Shown: positions 9,115 to 18,879, numbered from the stretch's first letter. The stretch is DNA of 64,000 bases from Crossiella sp. S99.2 (GCF_023094165.1 NZ_JALMDK010000004.1:124001-188000), one strand, 5' to 3'. A program made the numbers and translations. Notes: a model not told the origin generated them from the letters alone.

Positions 9115-10152
9115 CTAACCCACCTCGCCGGGAGCCTGGGCCGGGGGTTCAAGCCCGAGGTGACGCCATGCCGACACGGTAGCGACCCGCCCGCGCGGTG
9201 TTCGCGCGAGCATGCCCGCCCGCACCAGGTACGGCTCGCAGACCTCCTCGACGGTGGTCGGCTCCTCACCCACCGCCACGGCCAGGGTAGACACCCCGAC
9301 CGGTCCGCCACCAAACGACCGCACCAAAGCACCCAGAACGGCACGATCCAGGCGGTCAAGGCCGAGGTCGTCCACGTCGTAGACGCGGAGCGCGGCATCG
9401 GCGATGTCCCTGGTCACGGCGCCGTCGGCACGCACTTCGGCGTAGTCGCGGACCCGGCGGAGCAGCCGGTTGGCGATCCGGGGGGTGCCGCGGGAGCGGC
9501 CGGCGATCTCGGCCGCGCCGTCGGGGCGCAGGTCGACGCCGAGGATGGTGGCCGAGCGGGTGAGGATGCGTTCGAGTTCGCCGGGGACGTAGAACTCCAT
9601 GTGCGCGGTGAAGCCGAAGCGGTCGCGCAGCGGGCCGGTCAGCGAGCCGGCCCTGGTGGTGGCGCCGACCAGGGTGAACGGGGCGATCTCCAGGGGGATG
9701 CTGGTGGCGCCGGGGCCCTTGCCGACCACGACGTCGACCCGGAAGTCCTCCATGGCCAGGTAGAGCATTTCCTCGGCGGGCCGGGCGATGCGGTGGATCT
9801 CGTCGATGAAGAGCACATCGCCCTCGGCCAGGTTGGACAGCATCGCGGCCAGGTCGCCCGCGCGTTCCAGGGCGGGGCCGGAGGTGAGCCGCAGCGCGGC
9901 GCCCAGTTCGGCGGCGATGATCATGGCGAGGCTGGTCTTGCCCAGTCCGGGCGGGCCGGAGAGCAGCACGTGGTCGGGTGGGGAGCCGCGCCGCAGGGCG
10001 CCGCCGAGCACCAGTTCGAGCTGTTCGCGGACCCGGGCCTGGCCGACGAACTCGGTCAGGTTCTTCGGTCGCAGCCCGGTCTCGTCCTCCCGTTCGCCGG
10101 TGGCGGCGTAGGGGGAGAGCGGGGTTTCCTCGTCGAGGTCGTCGTCGAACAC
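9115..10152 (-). CDS. ruvB: Holliday junction branch-migration ATPase RuvB
   Basis: A 345-residue AAA+ motor that drives branch migration of Holliday junctions held by RuvA and cut by RuvC. Walker A is [11 protein letters not shown], Walker B is VLFIDEIHR, sensor I lies around GATTRAGSL, and the arginine-finger region [10 protein letters not shown] follows. The C-terminal winged helix includes [17 protein letters not shown]. The start is GTG 10152, 12 bases after the ruvA stop; ruvC-ruvA-ruvB form one operon. Confidence 0.98.
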   Translation of the reverse strand: MFDDDLDEETPLSPYAATGEREDETGLRPKNLTEFVGQARVREQLELVLGGALRRGSPPDHVLLSGPPGLGKTSLAMIIAAELGAALRLTSGPALERAGDLAAMLSNLAEGDVLFIDEIHRIARPAEEMLYLAMEDFRVDVVVGKGPGATSIPLEIAPFTLVGATTRAGSLTGPLRDRFGFTAHMEFYVPGELERILTRSATILGVDLRPDGAAEIAGRSRGTPRIANRLLRRVRDYAEVRADGAVTRDIADAALRVYDVDDLGLDRLDRAVLGALVRSFGGGPVGVSTLAVAVGEEPTTVEEVCEPYLVRAGMLARTPRGRVATVSAWRHLGLEPPAQAPGEVG

Positions 10153-10164
10153 CGCGCGGCCCCG

Positions 10165-10761
10165 TTACTTCTTACGTCCGAGCCCGGCGAGGGCCTTGCG
10201 CAGCACGGTGGCGGTGTCGCCGCCGCCGTCGGCGAGCACGGACTCCACCGCCTGCTCGGCCTGTTTGGCCGGGAAGCCCAGGCCCAGCAACGCGTCCACC
10301 ACCTGGCCGCGGACCTGGTCGTGGCTTTCCCCCGGCAGTCCGGGGTTGCTGCTGGGCAGCAGCGCGCCGACCTTGTCCCGCAGTTCGATGACGAGTCGTT
10401 CGGCGCCCTTGCGGCCGACGCCGGGGACCTGGGTGAGCACGGTGATGTTGCCCTCGGCCAGGGCCGCGCACAGCTTGTCCGGTTCGAGCACGGCGAGCAC
10501 GGCGAGGGCGAGTTTGGGGCCGACGCCGGTGACGGTCTGCAGCAGGCCGAAGAGTTCGCGGGCCTCGTCGGTGGCGAAGCCGAAGAGGGTGAGGGAGTCC
10601 TCGCGCACGACCAGCGTGGTGGACAGGCGGGCCTCGTCGCCGCGGCGCAGGGTGGCCAGGGTGGCGGGGGTGGTGCGCACCGCCAGGCCGACCCCGCCGA
10701 CCTCGATGACGACGTGGTCGAGGCTGATGGCGAGCACCTGGCCGCGTACCGAGGAAATCAC
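10165..10761 (-). CDS. ruvA: Holliday junction DNA helicase subunit RuvA
   Basis: A 198-residue RuvA that binds the four-way junction as a tetramer and loads RuvB. The N-terminal OB-fold starts [12 protein letters not shown], two HhH motifs lie in the middle ([14 protein letters not shown] and [14 protein letters not shown]), and the C-terminal RuvB-binding UBA-like domain ([19 protein letters not shown]) is present. The start is set at GTG 10761; a longer in-frame reading to 10935 runs into ruvC and lacks family similarity. Four bases separate it from ruvC. Confidence 0.97.
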   Translation of the reverse strand: MISSVRGQVLAISLDHVVIEVGGVGLAVRTTPATLATLRRGDEARLSTTLVVREDSLTLFGFATDEARELFGLLQTVTGVGPKLALAVLAVLEPDKLCAALAEGNITVLTQVPGVGRKGAERLVIELRDKVGALLPSSNPGLPGESHDQVRGQVVDALLGLGFPAKQAEQAVESVLADGGGDTATVLRKALAGLGRKK

Positions 10762-10765
10762 GTGA

Positions 10766-11356
10766 TCACTTGTTCCTTGTCCGGGCGGGCTTGGCCGCCG
10801 TCCTGGCCGCGGCGGCGAGCCGGGCCTTGTGCGCCTGGGCGAGCTGGGCGGCCCTGGCCTGGGCCTCGGCCAGCCGGGACTGCATGGGCGCGCGCCAGAT
10901 GTGACAGATGGCCAGGCCGAGCGCGTCGGCGGCATCGGCCGGTTTCGGCGCCTCGGACAGGCCGAGGACCTTGGTGACCATGGCGGTGACCTGGGCCTTG
11001 TCCGCCCGGCCGGAACCGGTGAGCGCGGCCTTCATCTCGCTGGGGGTGTGGAAGGCCACGGGCAGGTCGCGGCGGGCGGCGCACAGCGCGATCACCCCGC
11101 CCGCCTGCGCGGTGCCCATGGCGGTGCGCACGTTGTGCTGGCTGAACACCCGTTCCACCGCGATGACGTCCGGGCGGTAGCGCTCCAGCCAGAGTTCGGC
11201 GGCGTCGGCGATCTGCATCAGCCGCACGGCCAGGGGCGCGTCGACCGGGGTGCGGATGACGTCCACGGCGACGGCGCGGACGCTGCGGCCGGTGCCGCCG
11301 TCGACCACGGCGATGCCGCAGCGGGTCAGGCCGGGGTCCACTCCCAGCACGCGCAC
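10766..11356 (-). CDS. ruvC: Crossover junction endodeoxyribonuclease RuvC
   Basis: A 196-residue Holliday-junction resolvase of the RNase H fold. The first catalytic Asp is in [13 protein letters not shown], the Glu in [12 protein letters not shown], and the final acidic cluster in [12 protein letters not shown]. The chosen start, GTG 11356, gives MRVLGVDPG and has GGGAG nine bases upstream; a TTG at 11365 is possible but sits directly on that motif. A basic Ala/Lys-rich tail (PARTRNK) extends past the core. It is first gene of ruvCAB. In the common actinobacterial order yebC lies just upstream, but here an 11-kb insertion intervenes. Confidence 0.96.
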   Translation of the reverse strand: MRVLGVDPGLTRCGIAVVDGGTGRSVRAVAVDVIRTPVDAPLAVRLMQIADAAELWLERYRPDVIAVERVFSQHNVRTAMGTAQAGGVIALCAARRDLPVAFHTPSEMKAALTGSGRADKAQVTAMVTKVLGLSEAPKPADAADALGLAICHIWRAPMQSRLAEAQARAAQLAQAHKARLAAAARTAAKPARTRNK

Positions 11357-11516
11357 GCAGACCAACTCCCGATCAACTGGCGAACACTCGTTCGAACCCT
11401 AGAGGGCGGGCGGCGGACCCGGGCGGGTGACACGCGAATACGTGGACAGTCACCCGGCGACTGGGTACCGTCGACGTTGCAATGCGATCGCATTGGATCT
11501 CTTGGGGGTTCTTGAG

Positions 11517-13142
11517 ATGAATGATGTCAGCAGACGTGGCTTCCTGGCCGGAGCCGCCGCGGTCGGCGGTCTGGCGGCCACCGGCGGCGTGGCCGCCGCG
11601 GCGCCCGCGGCCGAGGCCAGCGGTGGTCATCCGCCGCTGGGCCCGGTGACGGTGCGACCGGGCGACCCGAGGTATGAGGACCTGCGGATCAAGGGGATCA
11701 ACGTCCGGTTCCGCCCGACGCCCGAGGCGTTCCAGCTGGTCGGCTCGACCGACCAAGTAGTGCGCGCGGTGCAGGAGGCGGTGCGCGCGGGCAAGCGGAT
11801 CACCGTGCGCGGCGGCGGCCACTCCTGCGAGGACTTCGTCGGCGACGGCGCGCAGGTGATCATCGACCTGTCCCAGTTCCACGACGTCTACTTCGACCCG
11901 CGCCGCAACGCCTTCGCCATCGAAGCCGGCGCCACCCTGCGCGAGGTGTACAAGACGCTGTACCTGGGCTGGGGCGTGACCGTGCCCGGCGGGGAGTGCG
12001 GGGAGGTCGGCGTCGGCGGGCACATCCAGGGCGGCGGCTACGGCCCGCAGTCCCGCAAGCTCGGCGTGCTGGTGGACTACCTGTACGCGGTGGAGGTGGT
12101 GGTCGTGGACAAGGACGGCACCGCCCGCGCGGTGGTCGCCACCCGGGAACCGCACGACCCGAACCGGGACCTGTGGTGGGCGCACACCGGTGGCGGCGGC
12201 GGCAACTTCGGCGTGGTCACCCGGTACTGGATGCGCGACCCCAAGGCCAAGGGCACTGACCCCACCAAGTTGCTGCCGAAGCCGGCCGCGGCGGTGCTGG
12301 CCGGGGTCGCGCTGGGCGGCTGGGCGGAGATCGACGAGACCCGGTTCGTCCGGCTGATGCGCAACTACGGCGAGTTCATGGAGCGGCACAAGGGCGCCGA
12401 CTCGCCGTACGCCTCGCTGTGGTCGGCCTTCCTGGTGCCCTGCCCGACCGAGGGTGCGCACCAGGGCGGTTTCGTCATCACCGGCCAGCTCGACGCCACC
12501 GTGCCGAACGCGGACAAGCTCCTGGCGGACTATTTCGCCGCGGTCACCGCGGGTGTGGACAAGGGCGTGCACGTGCTCCCGCCCGAGCGCCGGACCTGGC
12601 TGACCAGCGCGCTGTCCTCGGGCACCAACCAGGAATCGGGGCGGTACAAGCAGAAATCGGCCTACCTGCGCAAGCGCTACACCGACGAGCAGGCCAAGAT
12701 CGCCTACCGGCACATCACCAAGGCCAAGGCCCCCGAGGGCACCAGCCCGCCGCCGATGCTGTGGCTGTTGTCCTTCGGCGGCAAGGTGAACACGGTCGCC
12801 CCCGAGGCCACCGCGATGCCGCAACGGGACTCCATCCTCAAGGCCACCTTCATCACCTACTGGCCCGACCCCGCCGAGGAGGCCCTGGAGATCCGCCGCG
12901 TGCGCGAGTTCTTCCGCGACCTCTACGCCGACACCGGCGGCGTCCCGGTCCCCAACGCCGCCAACGACGGCTGCTACATCAACTACCCCGACATCGACAT
13001 GGCCGACCCGGCCTGGAACACCTCCGGCGTGCCCTGGCACGAGTTGTTCTACAAGGGCAACTATCCGAAGTTGCAACAGGTCAAGGCGAAGTGGGACCCG
13101 CGCAACGTCTTCCACCACGCCCTGTCCATCCGGCTGCCGTGA
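11517..13142 (+). CDS. Tat-exported FAD-linked oxidoreductase (BBE type)
   Basis: A 541-residue flavoprotein oxidase of the berberine-bridge/glucooligosaccharide-oxidase family. The start is ATG 11517, preceded by GGGGG. A twin-arginine signal (SRRGFLAGAAA) and an Ala-rich h-region predict Tat export. The PCMH FAD-binding domain has TVRGGGHSCEDFVG with His102 and PGGECGEVGVGGHIQGGGYG with Cys161. These match the His and Cys that tether FAD twice in bicovalent members. The C-terminal BBE segment (YINYPDIDM, KWDPRNVFHHALSI) is intact. Substrates in the family are sugars, alkaloids or polyketides; this one is unassigned. Only 24 bases separate it from the nSTAND gene downstream. Confidence 0.92.
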   Translation: MNDVSRRGFLAGAAAVGGLAATGGVAAAAPAAEASGGHPPLGPVTVRPGDPRYEDLRIKGINVRFRPTPEAFQLVGSTDQVVRAVQEAVRAGKRITVRGGGHSCEDFVGDGAQVIIDLSQFHDVYFDPRRNAFAIEAGATLREVYKTLYLGWGVTVPGGECGEVGVGGHIQGGGYGPQSRKLGVLVDYLYAVEVVVVDKDGTARAVVATREPHDPNRDLWWAHTGGGGGNFGVVTRYWMRDPKAKGTDPTKLLPKPAAAVLAGVALGGWAEIDETRFVRLMRNYGEFMERHKGADSPYASLWSAFLVPCPTEGAHQGGFVITGQLDATVPNADKLLADYFAAVTAGVDKGVHVLPPERRTWLTSALSSGTNQESGRYKQKSAYLRKRYTDEQAKIAYRHITKAKAPEGTSPPPMLWLLSFGGKVNTVAPEATAMPQRDSILKATFITYWPDPAEEALEIRRVREFFRDLYADTGGVPVPNAANDGCYINYPDIDMADPAWNTSGVPWHELFYKGNYPKLQQVKAKWDPRNVFHHALSIRLP

Positions 13143-13166
13143 CCCCGGTGTCGTAGCCTCAACCCG

Positions 13167-16100
13167 GTGCGCCGAGGTGACCACCACCCGCTCGACCTGC
13201 TCCCGCTGTTCCTGGGCGTGTTGCTGGGTCTGGGCACCAACCTGGTCACCTCGGCCCCGGACAACTGGTGGTCTCCGCTGCAACCAGTGGCCCGGTATGC
13301 CTGGGTGTGGCTGCCTGCGTTGATCTTGGCTATCTACCTGTTCGAGCACCTCCGCCGCTACCTGGCCACCCGGCATCGCGTGTGGCACGACGGCAGCCCC
13401 TACCCCGGCCTGGAGTCCTTCACCGCCGATCGCGCCGCGGTGTTCTTCGGGCGCGACAACGAAACCCGCGATCTCCTGGAGCGTCTCGCCCGGTCTGGCG
13501 GCGATCCGGCGCACCGGTTCGTGCCGCTGGTCGGGCCGTCCGGCAGCGGCAAGTCGTCGCTGATCCAGGCGGGGGTGCTGGCCGGGCTGGGTTCCCGCTG
13601 GACTGTCTTCGGGCCGGTGGAACCCGGGCCGGATCCGTTCGGGGCATTGGCTTCGGCGTTGACCGAGACCGACCGGAGTCGCTGCGCCCGGTTGCTCCAT
13701 GACGAGGCGACCCAACTCCCCCAACGCCCGCCGACTGATCTGGCCACCCGGCTTGCCGGAACTCGCTGTCTGCTGGTGATCGACCAGTGGGAGGACCTGA
13801 CCCGGGTGCCCGAGGCCGAGCGGACGCTGTTCGTCAGCCTGATCGAGGCAGTGCTGGCGGCGCAGCCGAACCTGCATGTGCTGGTCGCGTTGCGGCCGGA
13901 TGCGTTGGGGATGTTCGCGGCGAACCGGTTGTTCGCGCATCCGTATCCGGTGGGGCCGCTGGAACCTCGGTTGCTGCGTCAGGTGATCGTCGGGCCTGCT
14001 CGGGCGGCGGGGGTGGAGTTCGAGGACGGCTTGGTCGAGCAGATGGTGGCGGAGGCGACGGTCGGGGATGCGTTGCCGCTGCTGGGGCACTTGTTGCAGC
14101 GGTTGTCCGGCGCCAAGGTCATCACGGTTGAGGCGTATGACCGGGCTGGGCGGGTTGGCGGGGCGATCGCGCGGCACGCGGATGAGGTCCGGCTTGCGCT
14201 GTCGGCGGTGCATCCGGACGCGGAGATCGAGGCGACGCTGTTGCGGTTCGTTTCGTGGGAGGGCCGGGAACCTACTCGTCGCGCTGTGTTCACCGCCGAC
14301 TTGGATGCCACTGGTTTCCGTATCGCTGACGAGTTCCGCGCAGCTCGGCTGTTGGCGGAGTCGGGCGACGGCAAGTCCTTCGACCTGGCGCACGATGCCT
14401 TGCTGCGCCAATGGTCCTGGCTGCACGACCTGATCATCGAGAACGAGGATCGGCTTCGCCGGTTGGCGTTGTTGAGCAGCCAGGCTCGTGCGTGGGCAGT
14501 CGAGCGGCAGGACGATGATCTGCTTCGTGGACAGGCACTTGTGCTCGCCACGGAGACATCCGCGGATGGGGTCGTGGCCGAGTTCATCGCCGCTTCCCAG
14601 GCTGCCCAACGACTTTCCGCCGATAGTCGAGCGAGGCAAGCAGCATCGTGGGCCCGGCAACACCGCGACAGCGACATCGAACTGGCCCGCGCGATCGCCG
14701 CCGCGGCGGTACGCGAATCGGCGTCACCAGCGGCGGTCCTGTCACTGTGGGGGTTGTTGGCCGAACCCACCCGCGCACAGTTTCCGGTGGGGCATACCAA
14801 ACATATCCTGGCAATGGTGTGGCTCCCGGACGACGACCATCTGCTGACCATCGGGGCGGACGGCCACGAGTGCGTCTGGAACCGCGCGGGCGACCTGGTG
14901 GAGACCGCCGAGCTTCCCTTGACCAAGCCGTACCTCGCCGAACTGTCCCCCGACGGCAGCAAAATCGTGCTCGGCGATTATGTCGGTACGACAGGAGTGT
15001 GGTCGAGAGCGGATGGCCGGTGGATCGCACCGGCACTGAGCGATGAGCAGCTCATCAGCTTTCGCTGGTCCAACGACAGCTCCCGCCTGTTTTCCTGGTC
15101 AGAGCACTCCGGGGCACAGGTGTGGACCTTTCAAGAAGAAGGTCCGTGCATGAGCAGGCGACTGGCCGCGAAACACATCTACGCGGTTAGCTGGTCGCCG
15201 GATGACGCGCTGGTCGCGTTGGGCAGCAAAGACACGGTGACCATCCTGGAAACCTCCTCCTGGACCGCTGTGTCCACGCGGGAGGTCGATCCGGTAGTCG
15301 ACCTGTCCTGGTCACCGACAGGCGACCAACTGGCCATGCTGGTAAGCAGTCAACCTCCTCGCCAGCTTGCCAGCACACTGATCATCCTCGACCTGTCCAC
15401 GTCCGCTGAGAAGGCCGTGAAGTCCCCCGGATCAACCCGGGTTTCCTGGTCACCGGCCAGATCGGTGATCGCGGTGACCGGGACAGGCATGTTGGACGTC
15501 CAGCTGGTGGATACCACGGACCTCAGCGTGCTGAGCCATCAGCGAAGCACCGATTCACCACTGTGCTGGTCAGCCTCCGGAACAGTGCTGGCGTTCGTGC
15601 CGCGCTCGACATCGGTCCGGATCTGGGACACGGAGACCGACACCTTGGCGGTCAGCCGGGGTGGCGAACTCATCGTGGCAGCCAGCCACCCGGACCACTC
15701 TCGTCTTGTGCTGTCCCAGCGCGAATCGGACGACATTGTGCTGGCTGGCTGGACACCCACAGAGTGGACACGGCTGCCCTGCCCGCCTGGCCGGTGGTTG
15801 AAGGCACTCTGGTCGGAGGCCGCTGGGCTGATCGCAGGTGAAAACACCGATGAGGTGGTCGTGTGGTCGGCGACAACGCACCAGATCGTGAGGCGCTTCC
15901 CACGGGGCGGCGGGTTCCTGGCCTGGTCCCCGGACGGACGGCACCTGGCCACGCACCAGGAAGAGCGTCCGGCCAACGGTCCTTCCGCAGTGACGGTGTG
16001 GTCGATGGAGTGTCAGGAGCCGGTCGCGTCCTTCCCCACCGCAGGCCGAGGGTACGGCCCGCTCGACTGGTCGCCAGACAGTGACCGACTCGCCATATCC

Positions 16101-16583
16101 GACGGCCTGCGCTCCATCGAGGTGTGGTTGCTGTCCACGCAGGAGCACGTTGCGACAATCGAGGCGGCGGACGGGATCAGCCTGCTCAGCTGGTCACCGG
16201 ATGGCAGCCGGGTCGCCGGGGTGGGTACGGACCTAGCGATCCGCTGCTGGGATCTGGCCACTGGTACTCGCCACAGCGCGAGCACCAGCCAGCAAGTCAC
16301 GGTCGAGTTTCTCGACTGGTCTCCGGATGGCAGGCGGCTGCTGAGTTGCGCCCATGATCTGCGGATCTGGGACGCGGACACCTGCGACGAACTGGCTGTC
16401 CTCACCCCGACCGGTCATGTCATCGCGGTGGACTGGTACGACGACCACACTATCCGAGTGATCAACTCCGACGGCACGCGGCTCACCTGGACCCCAACCG
16501 AGGATGCCGCCGCCCTGCTGGCCGCAGCCGACGCTCGGGAGTTGACTGCCAAAGAGCGGGTTCGGTTCGGGCTGACCTCGTAG
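13167..16583 (+). CDS. Membrane-anchored nSTAND1-type NTPase with WD40 propellers
   Basis: A 1,138-residue signal-transduction NTPase. Two N-terminal TM helices (about residues 11-28 and 45-61) are followed by the nSTAND1 entry motif SPYPGLESFTADRAAVFFGR. Walker A is GPSGSGKSS (123-131) and Walker B is LLVIDQWED (202-210), then a helical arm to about 540. The C-terminal half (about 545-1120) is a run of roughly 12-14 WD40-like blades, recognisable by repeated SWSPDGxxLA and xxVW elements, enough for two propellers. STAND proteins oligomerise on sensing a ligand through such repeats. No N-terminal effector enzyme is present beyond the membrane helices. Some stretches are richer in TTG/GTT codons than the core genes. 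It lies 10 bases before a serpin gene. Confidence 0.9.
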   Translation: MRRGDHHPLDLLPLFLGVLLGLGTNLVTSAPDNWWSPLQPVARYAWVWLPALILAIYLFEHLRRYLATRHRVWHDGSPYPGLESFTADRAAVFFGRDNETRDLLERLARSGGDPAHRFVPLVGPSGSGKSSLIQAGVLAGLGSRWTVFGPVEPGPDPFGALASALTETDRSRCARLLHDEATQLPQRPPTDLATRLAGTRCLLVIDQWEDLTRVPEAERTLFVSLIEAVLAAQPNLHVLVALRPDALGMFAANRLFAHPYPVGPLEPRLLRQVIVGPARAAGVEFEDGLVEQMVAEATVGDALPLLGHLLQRLSGAKVITVEAYDRAGRVGGAIARHADEVRLALSAVHPDAEIEATLLRFVSWEGREPTRRAVFTADLDATGFRIADEFRAARLLAESGDGKSFDLAHDALLRQWSWLHDLIIENEDRLRRLALLSSQARAWAVERQDDDLLRGQALVLATETSADGVVAEFIAASQAAQRLSADSRARQAASWARQHRDSDIELARAIAAAAVRESASPAAVLSLWGLLAEPTRAQFPVGHTKHILAMVWLPDDDHLLTIGADGHECVWNRAGDLVETAELPLTKPYLAELSPDGSKIVLGDYVGTTGVWSRADGRWIAPALSDEQLISFRWSNDSSRLFSWSEHSGAQVWTFQEEGPCMSRRLAAKHIYAVSWSPDDALVALGSKDTVTILETSSWTAVSTREVDPVVDLSWSPTGDQLAMLVSSQPPRQLASTLIILDLSTSAEKAVKSPGSTRVSWSPARSVIAVTGTGMLDVQLVDTTDLSVLSHQRSTDSPLCWSASGTVLAFVPRSTSVRIWDTETDTLAVSRGGELIVAASHPDHSRLVLSQRESDDIVLAGWTPTEWTRLPCPPGRWLKALWSEAAGLIAGENTDEVVVWSATTHQIVRRFPRGGGFLAWSPDGRHLATHQEERPANGPSAVTVWSMECQEPVASFPTAGRGYGPLDWSPDSDRLAISDGLRSIEVWLLSTQEHVATIEAADGISLLSWSPDGSRVAGVGTDLAIRCWDLATGTRHSASTSQQVTVEFLDWSPDGRRLLSCAHDLRIWDADTCDELAVLTPTGHVIAVDWYDDHTIRVINSDGTRLTWTPTEDAAALLAAADARELTAKERVRFGLTS

Positions 16584-16592
16584 CCTGCGGCC

Positions 16593-17609
16593 ATGCTGCC
16601 GTTCACCCTCGACCTGCACCGCGCCCTCCCTCGCCCCACCGAACCAAACCCGTGCTGGTCGCCCTACTCCGTCGCCGCCGCGCTGAGCCTGCTCCTCGAC
16701 GCCGCCACCGGCACCGCGCACGAGGAACTCCGCCAGGTCCTCGGCGACCCCCGCGACCTGCTCGCCCAGGCCGCCGAGGTGGGGTCGGGTCCGACGCTGG
16801 CGGTGAGCAGCACCGTGTGGGCCGATACCGGAGTGCCGATCCGGGACGAGTACCGCGCGGCCGTTGGCGCGCAGCACGTACGGGCCGTGGCCTTGCGAAG
16901 CCAGCCGGAGCAGGCCCGGGGCGTGATCAACGCCGATGTCGCCGAGACGACCCGTGGGCTGATTCCGGAGGCGGTTCCGCCCGGCATGATCGGGCCGGAC
17001 ACGTTGGTGGTGCTGGTGAACGCGCTGTACCTGCGGGCGGCCTGGCGCACCGCGTTCACCGCTGTCGGGGAGTTGCCGTTCCGGGCGCCGGCCGCGGAAG
17101 TCCCGGTGCCGATGATGCGGGTGCGGGCTCGGCTGGGCTACCTCGAACGCGACGGCTGGCGAGTGGTGGTCGTGCCCGCCGCGGGTGGCGTCGAGGTGGT
17201 GGTGGCGGTGCCGGACGGGGAGATCGGGGATCTCGCCGGGGTGCCGTGGGAGGTCGGGGACAGCCGGGTGGTGGAGCTGGTGCTGCCGCGGTTCCGGGCG
17301 GCGGCGCGGGTTCGGCTGGAACAGGCGTTGCGGGGTGTGGGGATCCGGGAGGTTTTCGGGGCTGGGCTGGCGGGACTGACCTCGGCGGGGGCCTCGGTGT
17401 CGGCGGTGCTGCACCAGGCGGTGCTGAGTGTGGACGAGCAGGGTCTGGAAGGGGCGGCGGTCACCGTGATCGCCACCCGGGGGCGGCGGGTGCCGGTGGA
17501 GCCGGAGGTGTCGGTGCTGGTGGATCGGCCGTTCGCGGTGCTGGTGCGGCACGCCGACACCCGGGTGCCCTACTTCGTGGCGACCGTGACCGATCCGGCT
17601 GCCGGGTAG
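16593..17609 (+). CDS. Serpin-family protein 1 (Arg-rich reactive loop)
   Basis: A 338-residue intracellular-type serpin: no signal peptide, with a short N-terminus entering directly into the helix-B motif CWSPYSVAAALSLL. Family landmarks are VLVNALYLRAAWRTAF (shutter, strand 3A), VLHQAVLSVDEQGLEGAA (strand 5A and hinge) and RPFAVLVRH near the end. Serpins trap serine or cysteine proteases by loop insertion. The hinge reads EQGLEGAAVT with Leu at P14, where inhibitors usually have Thr or Ser, so inhibitory ability is uncertain. The exposed loop ATRGRRVP places Arg around P1, which would suit a trypsin-like target. Start ATG 16593 is 10 bases after the nSTAND gene. Confidence 0.9.
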   Translation: MLPFTLDLHRALPRPTEPNPCWSPYSVAAALSLLLDAATGTAHEELRQVLGDPRDLLAQAAEVGSGPTLAVSSTVWADTGVPIRDEYRAAVGAQHVRAVALRSQPEQARGVINADVAETTRGLIPEAVPPGMIGPDTLVVLVNALYLRAAWRTAFTAVGELPFRAPAAEVPVPMMRVRARLGYLERDGWRVVVVPAAGGVEVVVAVPDGEIGDLAGVPWEVGDSRVVELVLPRFRAAARVRLEQALRGVGIREVFGAGLAGLTSAGASVSAVLHQAVLSVDEQGLEGAAVTVIATRGRRVPVEPEVSVLVDRPFAVLVRHADTRVPYFVATVTDPAAG

Positions 17610-17633
17610 CGGGTTCGCGGCTAGCGTGGCGTT

Positions 17634-18695
17634 GTGCACGAGTTCACGCTGGCCCTGCATCGGGCGCTCTCCGGTCCCGCCGACACCAACGCGTGCTGGT
17701 CGCCGTACTCCGTCGCGACCGCGCTGGGCCTGGTCGCCGAGGCGGCCAAGGGGCGGTCGCGGGCGGAGATCGTCGAGCTGATCGGCGAGCCCGCGGAGTT
17801 GCTCAAGCGGGTCGCGGGGGCCGCTGAACTGTGGGCCGGGACGGTCGCGGTGACCAGCACGCTGTGGGTGGACGACGGAGTCCCGGTGCACGAGGAATTC
17901 CTGGCGCGGCTGGACGAGTGGCCGGGGGCGCGGGTTCGGGAGCTGGGGTTGCGGGCGGCGCCGGAGGTGGCCCGCGGGGTGATCAACGCCGACGTCGCCG
18001 AGACCACCCGCGGGCTGATCACCGAGGCGGTGCCCGCCGGGGCGATCACGCCGGACACCCTGGTGGCGCTGGTGAACGCGCTCTACCTCAAGGTCGGCTG
18101 GCTCACGCCGTTCCGGGACGCCGACCGGACGGCCGCGCTGCCGTTCCACGCGCCGGGCGGCACGGTGCCGGTGCCGACGATGAGCCGCGGCGGGAAGCTG
18201 CGGCACCGGGCGCTGGGCGGCTGGCAGTCGGTCGTGTTGCCCGCGGACGGCGGCACCGAGGCCGTGGTGCTGCTGCCCGACGGCGACCTGGACACGGCGA
18301 CCCTGGACACGGAACTCCTGGACACGCTGGTGGGCTCCGGGGTGTACCGGGAGGTGGAGCTGTTCCTGCCGCGGTTCACGGTGGCCTCGCGGCTGGAGCT
18401 GGCCGACCCGGTGGGCGAACTGGGCGTGCGCACGGTCTTCGGCGAGCACGCGGACCTGGGCGGGTTGACCCGGGAGCGGGTGGCGGTCACCGCGGCCCTG
18501 CACCAGGCAGTGCTGGACGTGGACGAACAGGGCCTGGAAGGGGCGGCGGTGACCGCGATGATGTTCGGCGCGGTCTCCCTGGAACTGGACCCCGAGCTAC
18601 CCCTGGAGGTGCGGGTGGACCGGCCGTTCCTGTTCCTGGTGCGCCATCAGGAAAGCGGCGCGCCGTACTTCCTGGCCAGGGTGGCGCGGCCCTGA
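17634..18695 (+). CDS. Serpin-family protein 2 (hydrophobic reactive loop)
   Basis: A 353-residue tandem paralogue of the preceding serpin, starting at GTG 17634, 24 bases after it. The same landmarks are present: NACWSPYSVATALGLV, ALVNALYLKVGWLTPF, a DEQGLEGAAVT hinge identical to its neighbour, and RPFLFLVRHQESGAPYFLARV at the C-terminus. The loop after the hinge, AMMFGAVSLEL, is hydrophobic and places Ala/Val/Ser near P1, unlike the Arg-rich loop of serpin 1. No signal peptide is seen. Duplication followed by loop divergence is the usual route to new protease specificities in serpins. It is probably co-transcribed with the nSTAND gene. Confidence 0.9.
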   Translation: MHEFTLALHRALSGPADTNACWSPYSVATALGLVAEAAKGRSRAEIVELIGEPAELLKRVAGAAELWAGTVAVTSTLWVDDGVPVHEEFLARLDEWPGARVRELGLRAAPEVARGVINADVAETTRGLITEAVPAGAITPDTLVALVNALYLKVGWLTPFRDADRTAALPFHAPGGTVPVPTMSRGGKLRHRALGGWQSVVLPADGGTEAVVLLPDGDLDTATLDTELLDTLVGSGVYREVELFLPRFTVASRLELADPVGELGVRTVFGEHADLGGLTRERVAVTAALHQAVLDVDEQGLEGAAVTAMMFGAVSLELDPELPLEVRVDRPFLFLVRHQESGAPYFLARVARP

Positions 18696-18879
18696 CCGCG
18701 ATCCGCCCCTACTTTCGGCCCCTTCCCGGCAGGATTACCCGCGGCACGGGGAAGCCTGACCAGTCGCTTCGGGCAAGAGCGGATCAAGAATCGCGAAGTC
18801 CTGGGTAATCGGTGAACCCCGGAAACGGCGGCACGCTACGTTGAAACGTCCACCGTCACGGAGCCCGCCGGGAGACCAC

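Noticed and set aside
11373..14663. A 1,096-codon minus-strand frame across the FAD oxidase and nSTAND gene
   Set aside because: Antisense artefact of GC-rich codons; the forward genes show catalytic motifs throughout.
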